Source: Caldifarciminota bacterium (GTDB lineage Bacteria > Hydrothermota > Hydrothermia > LBFQ01 > DSFT01). From it: a stretch of DNA of 6,223 nucleotides. The DNA lies in the NCBI GenBank assembly GCA_015494735.1, contig WGAQ01000061.1:1-6223 (forward strand). The letters run 5' to 3'. The notes under the pieces are model-generated. The model did no database searches. It was given only the letters and a program-made list of their open reading frames with translations, and was not told the DNA's origin. Shown one piece after another: positions 5,906 to 6,223 of the stretch. The position numbers and the translations under genes are program-made. Position 1 is the first letter of the stretch. Each line of letters starts with the position of its first letter.

Positions 5906-6223
5906 TGAGAATAATGCTCCTCGGGGACGGCTCATCCATCCATACCCTTCTGTGGCTCAGGAGTTATGTGGATTACGGATTCGAGGTGGCCCTGTTCACC
6001 CTGGAGCCCCCATCACCCGGTATCCCTCCCCGGGTAAAGATATTCCACCCCTCCAGCATCCCGCTCAACAAGTTCAAATATCTCCTGAAGATAGGAGACC
6101 TCAGAAGGGCCATAGAGGAATTCCAGCCCCACATACTGCACGCCCACATGGTGCCCAACTATGGAACTATGGCATACTTCTCCGGTCATCCGTACGTGAT
6201 TTCCCCATGGGGAAGGGATATAC
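5905..6223 (+). CDS. Glycosyltransferase, GT-B fold, family 4-like (N-terminal part, cut by window end)
   Basis: Only the first 106 codons are in the window and the frame is open to the right edge. The product begins MRIMLLGDGSSIHTLLWLRS, a first Rossmann strand and glycine loop followed by a helix, as in the acceptor-binding half of GT-B enzymes. Further along are FEVALFTLEPP (26-36), PHILHAHMVPNYGTMAYFSG (75-94) and PYVISPWGRDI (96-106). The pattern 'ILHAH…NYG…VISxWGxDI' is characteristic of family GT4 glycosyltransferases acting in cell-surface polysaccharide or lipid glycan synthesis at the cytoplasmic face. The C-terminal nucleotide-sugar-binding half, including the EX7E motif, is not visible, so donor and acceptor cannot be judged. 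It overlaps the lipoprotein stop by one base and so probably forms an operon with it. Confidence 0.85.
   Translation, partial: MRIMLLGDGSSIHTLLWLRSYVDYGFEVALFTLEPPSPGIPPRVKIFHPSSIPLNKFKYLLKIGDLRRAIEEFQPHILHAHMVPNYGTMAYFSGHPYVISPWGRDI

Noticed and set aside
5486..5935. Minus-strand open frame (149 codons) opposite the thioredoxin domain
   Set aside because: It is antisense to the WCGPC domain, without recognisable features.

Overview
The window looks like ordinary chromosome from a bacterium with a two-membrane envelope, probably an uncultivated and possibly thermophilic lineage. The evidence is a RarA-type clamp-loader-like ATPase (mainly bacterial), a lipoprotein signal peptide with Ser after the lipidated Cys, Shine-Dalgarno sites at internal operon genes, purine-rich coding strands, and frequent AGG/AGA (Arg) and ATA (Ile) codons. 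By eye the G+C is in the mid-50s percent. No phylum can be assigned from the sequence alone. I see no tRNA, rRNA, CRISPR array, insertion sequence or phage gene.

Layout. Three genes lie on the minus strand, read from right to left. rarA (4116 to 2845) is a replication-associated recombination ATPase. It shares an ATGA stop/start with a stand-alone HsdR-N-type PD-(D/E)XK nuclease-like protein (2848 to 1766). After a 37-base gap comes hutU, urocanate hydratase (1728 to 25). Only 24 bases lie beyond hutU, and nothing is recognisable in them. Two genes lie on the plus strand: a lipoprotein with a helical-repeat body and a C-terminal TlpA-like thioredoxin domain (4328 to 5905), then the first 106 codons of a GT-B (family 4-like) glycosyltransferase whose ATG overlaps the lipoprotein stop (TGATG). 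The two directions diverge from about 210 bases (4117-4327), which hold the start-proximal A+T-rich elements of both units and no recognisable gene.

How they fit together. rarA and the nuclease-like gene are translationally coupled, so a shared DNA-maintenance or DNA-processing role is possible but inferred. hutU is a histidine-catabolism enzyme (urocanate to imidazolonepropionate). It has no obvious link to those two genes and appears to have its own start signal. The lipoprotein and glycosyltransferase suggest envelope functions: periplasmic thiol chemistry and surface-glycan synthesis.

The most noteworthy points are the rarA/orphan-nuclease pair and a recurring TAnnnT element 6-11 bases upstream of the three non-coupled genes. 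Those genes lack a good Shine-Dalgarno site, while both overlapping genes have one. This pattern would fit leaderless or near-leaderless transcripts. I did not find a clearly new multi-gene system.
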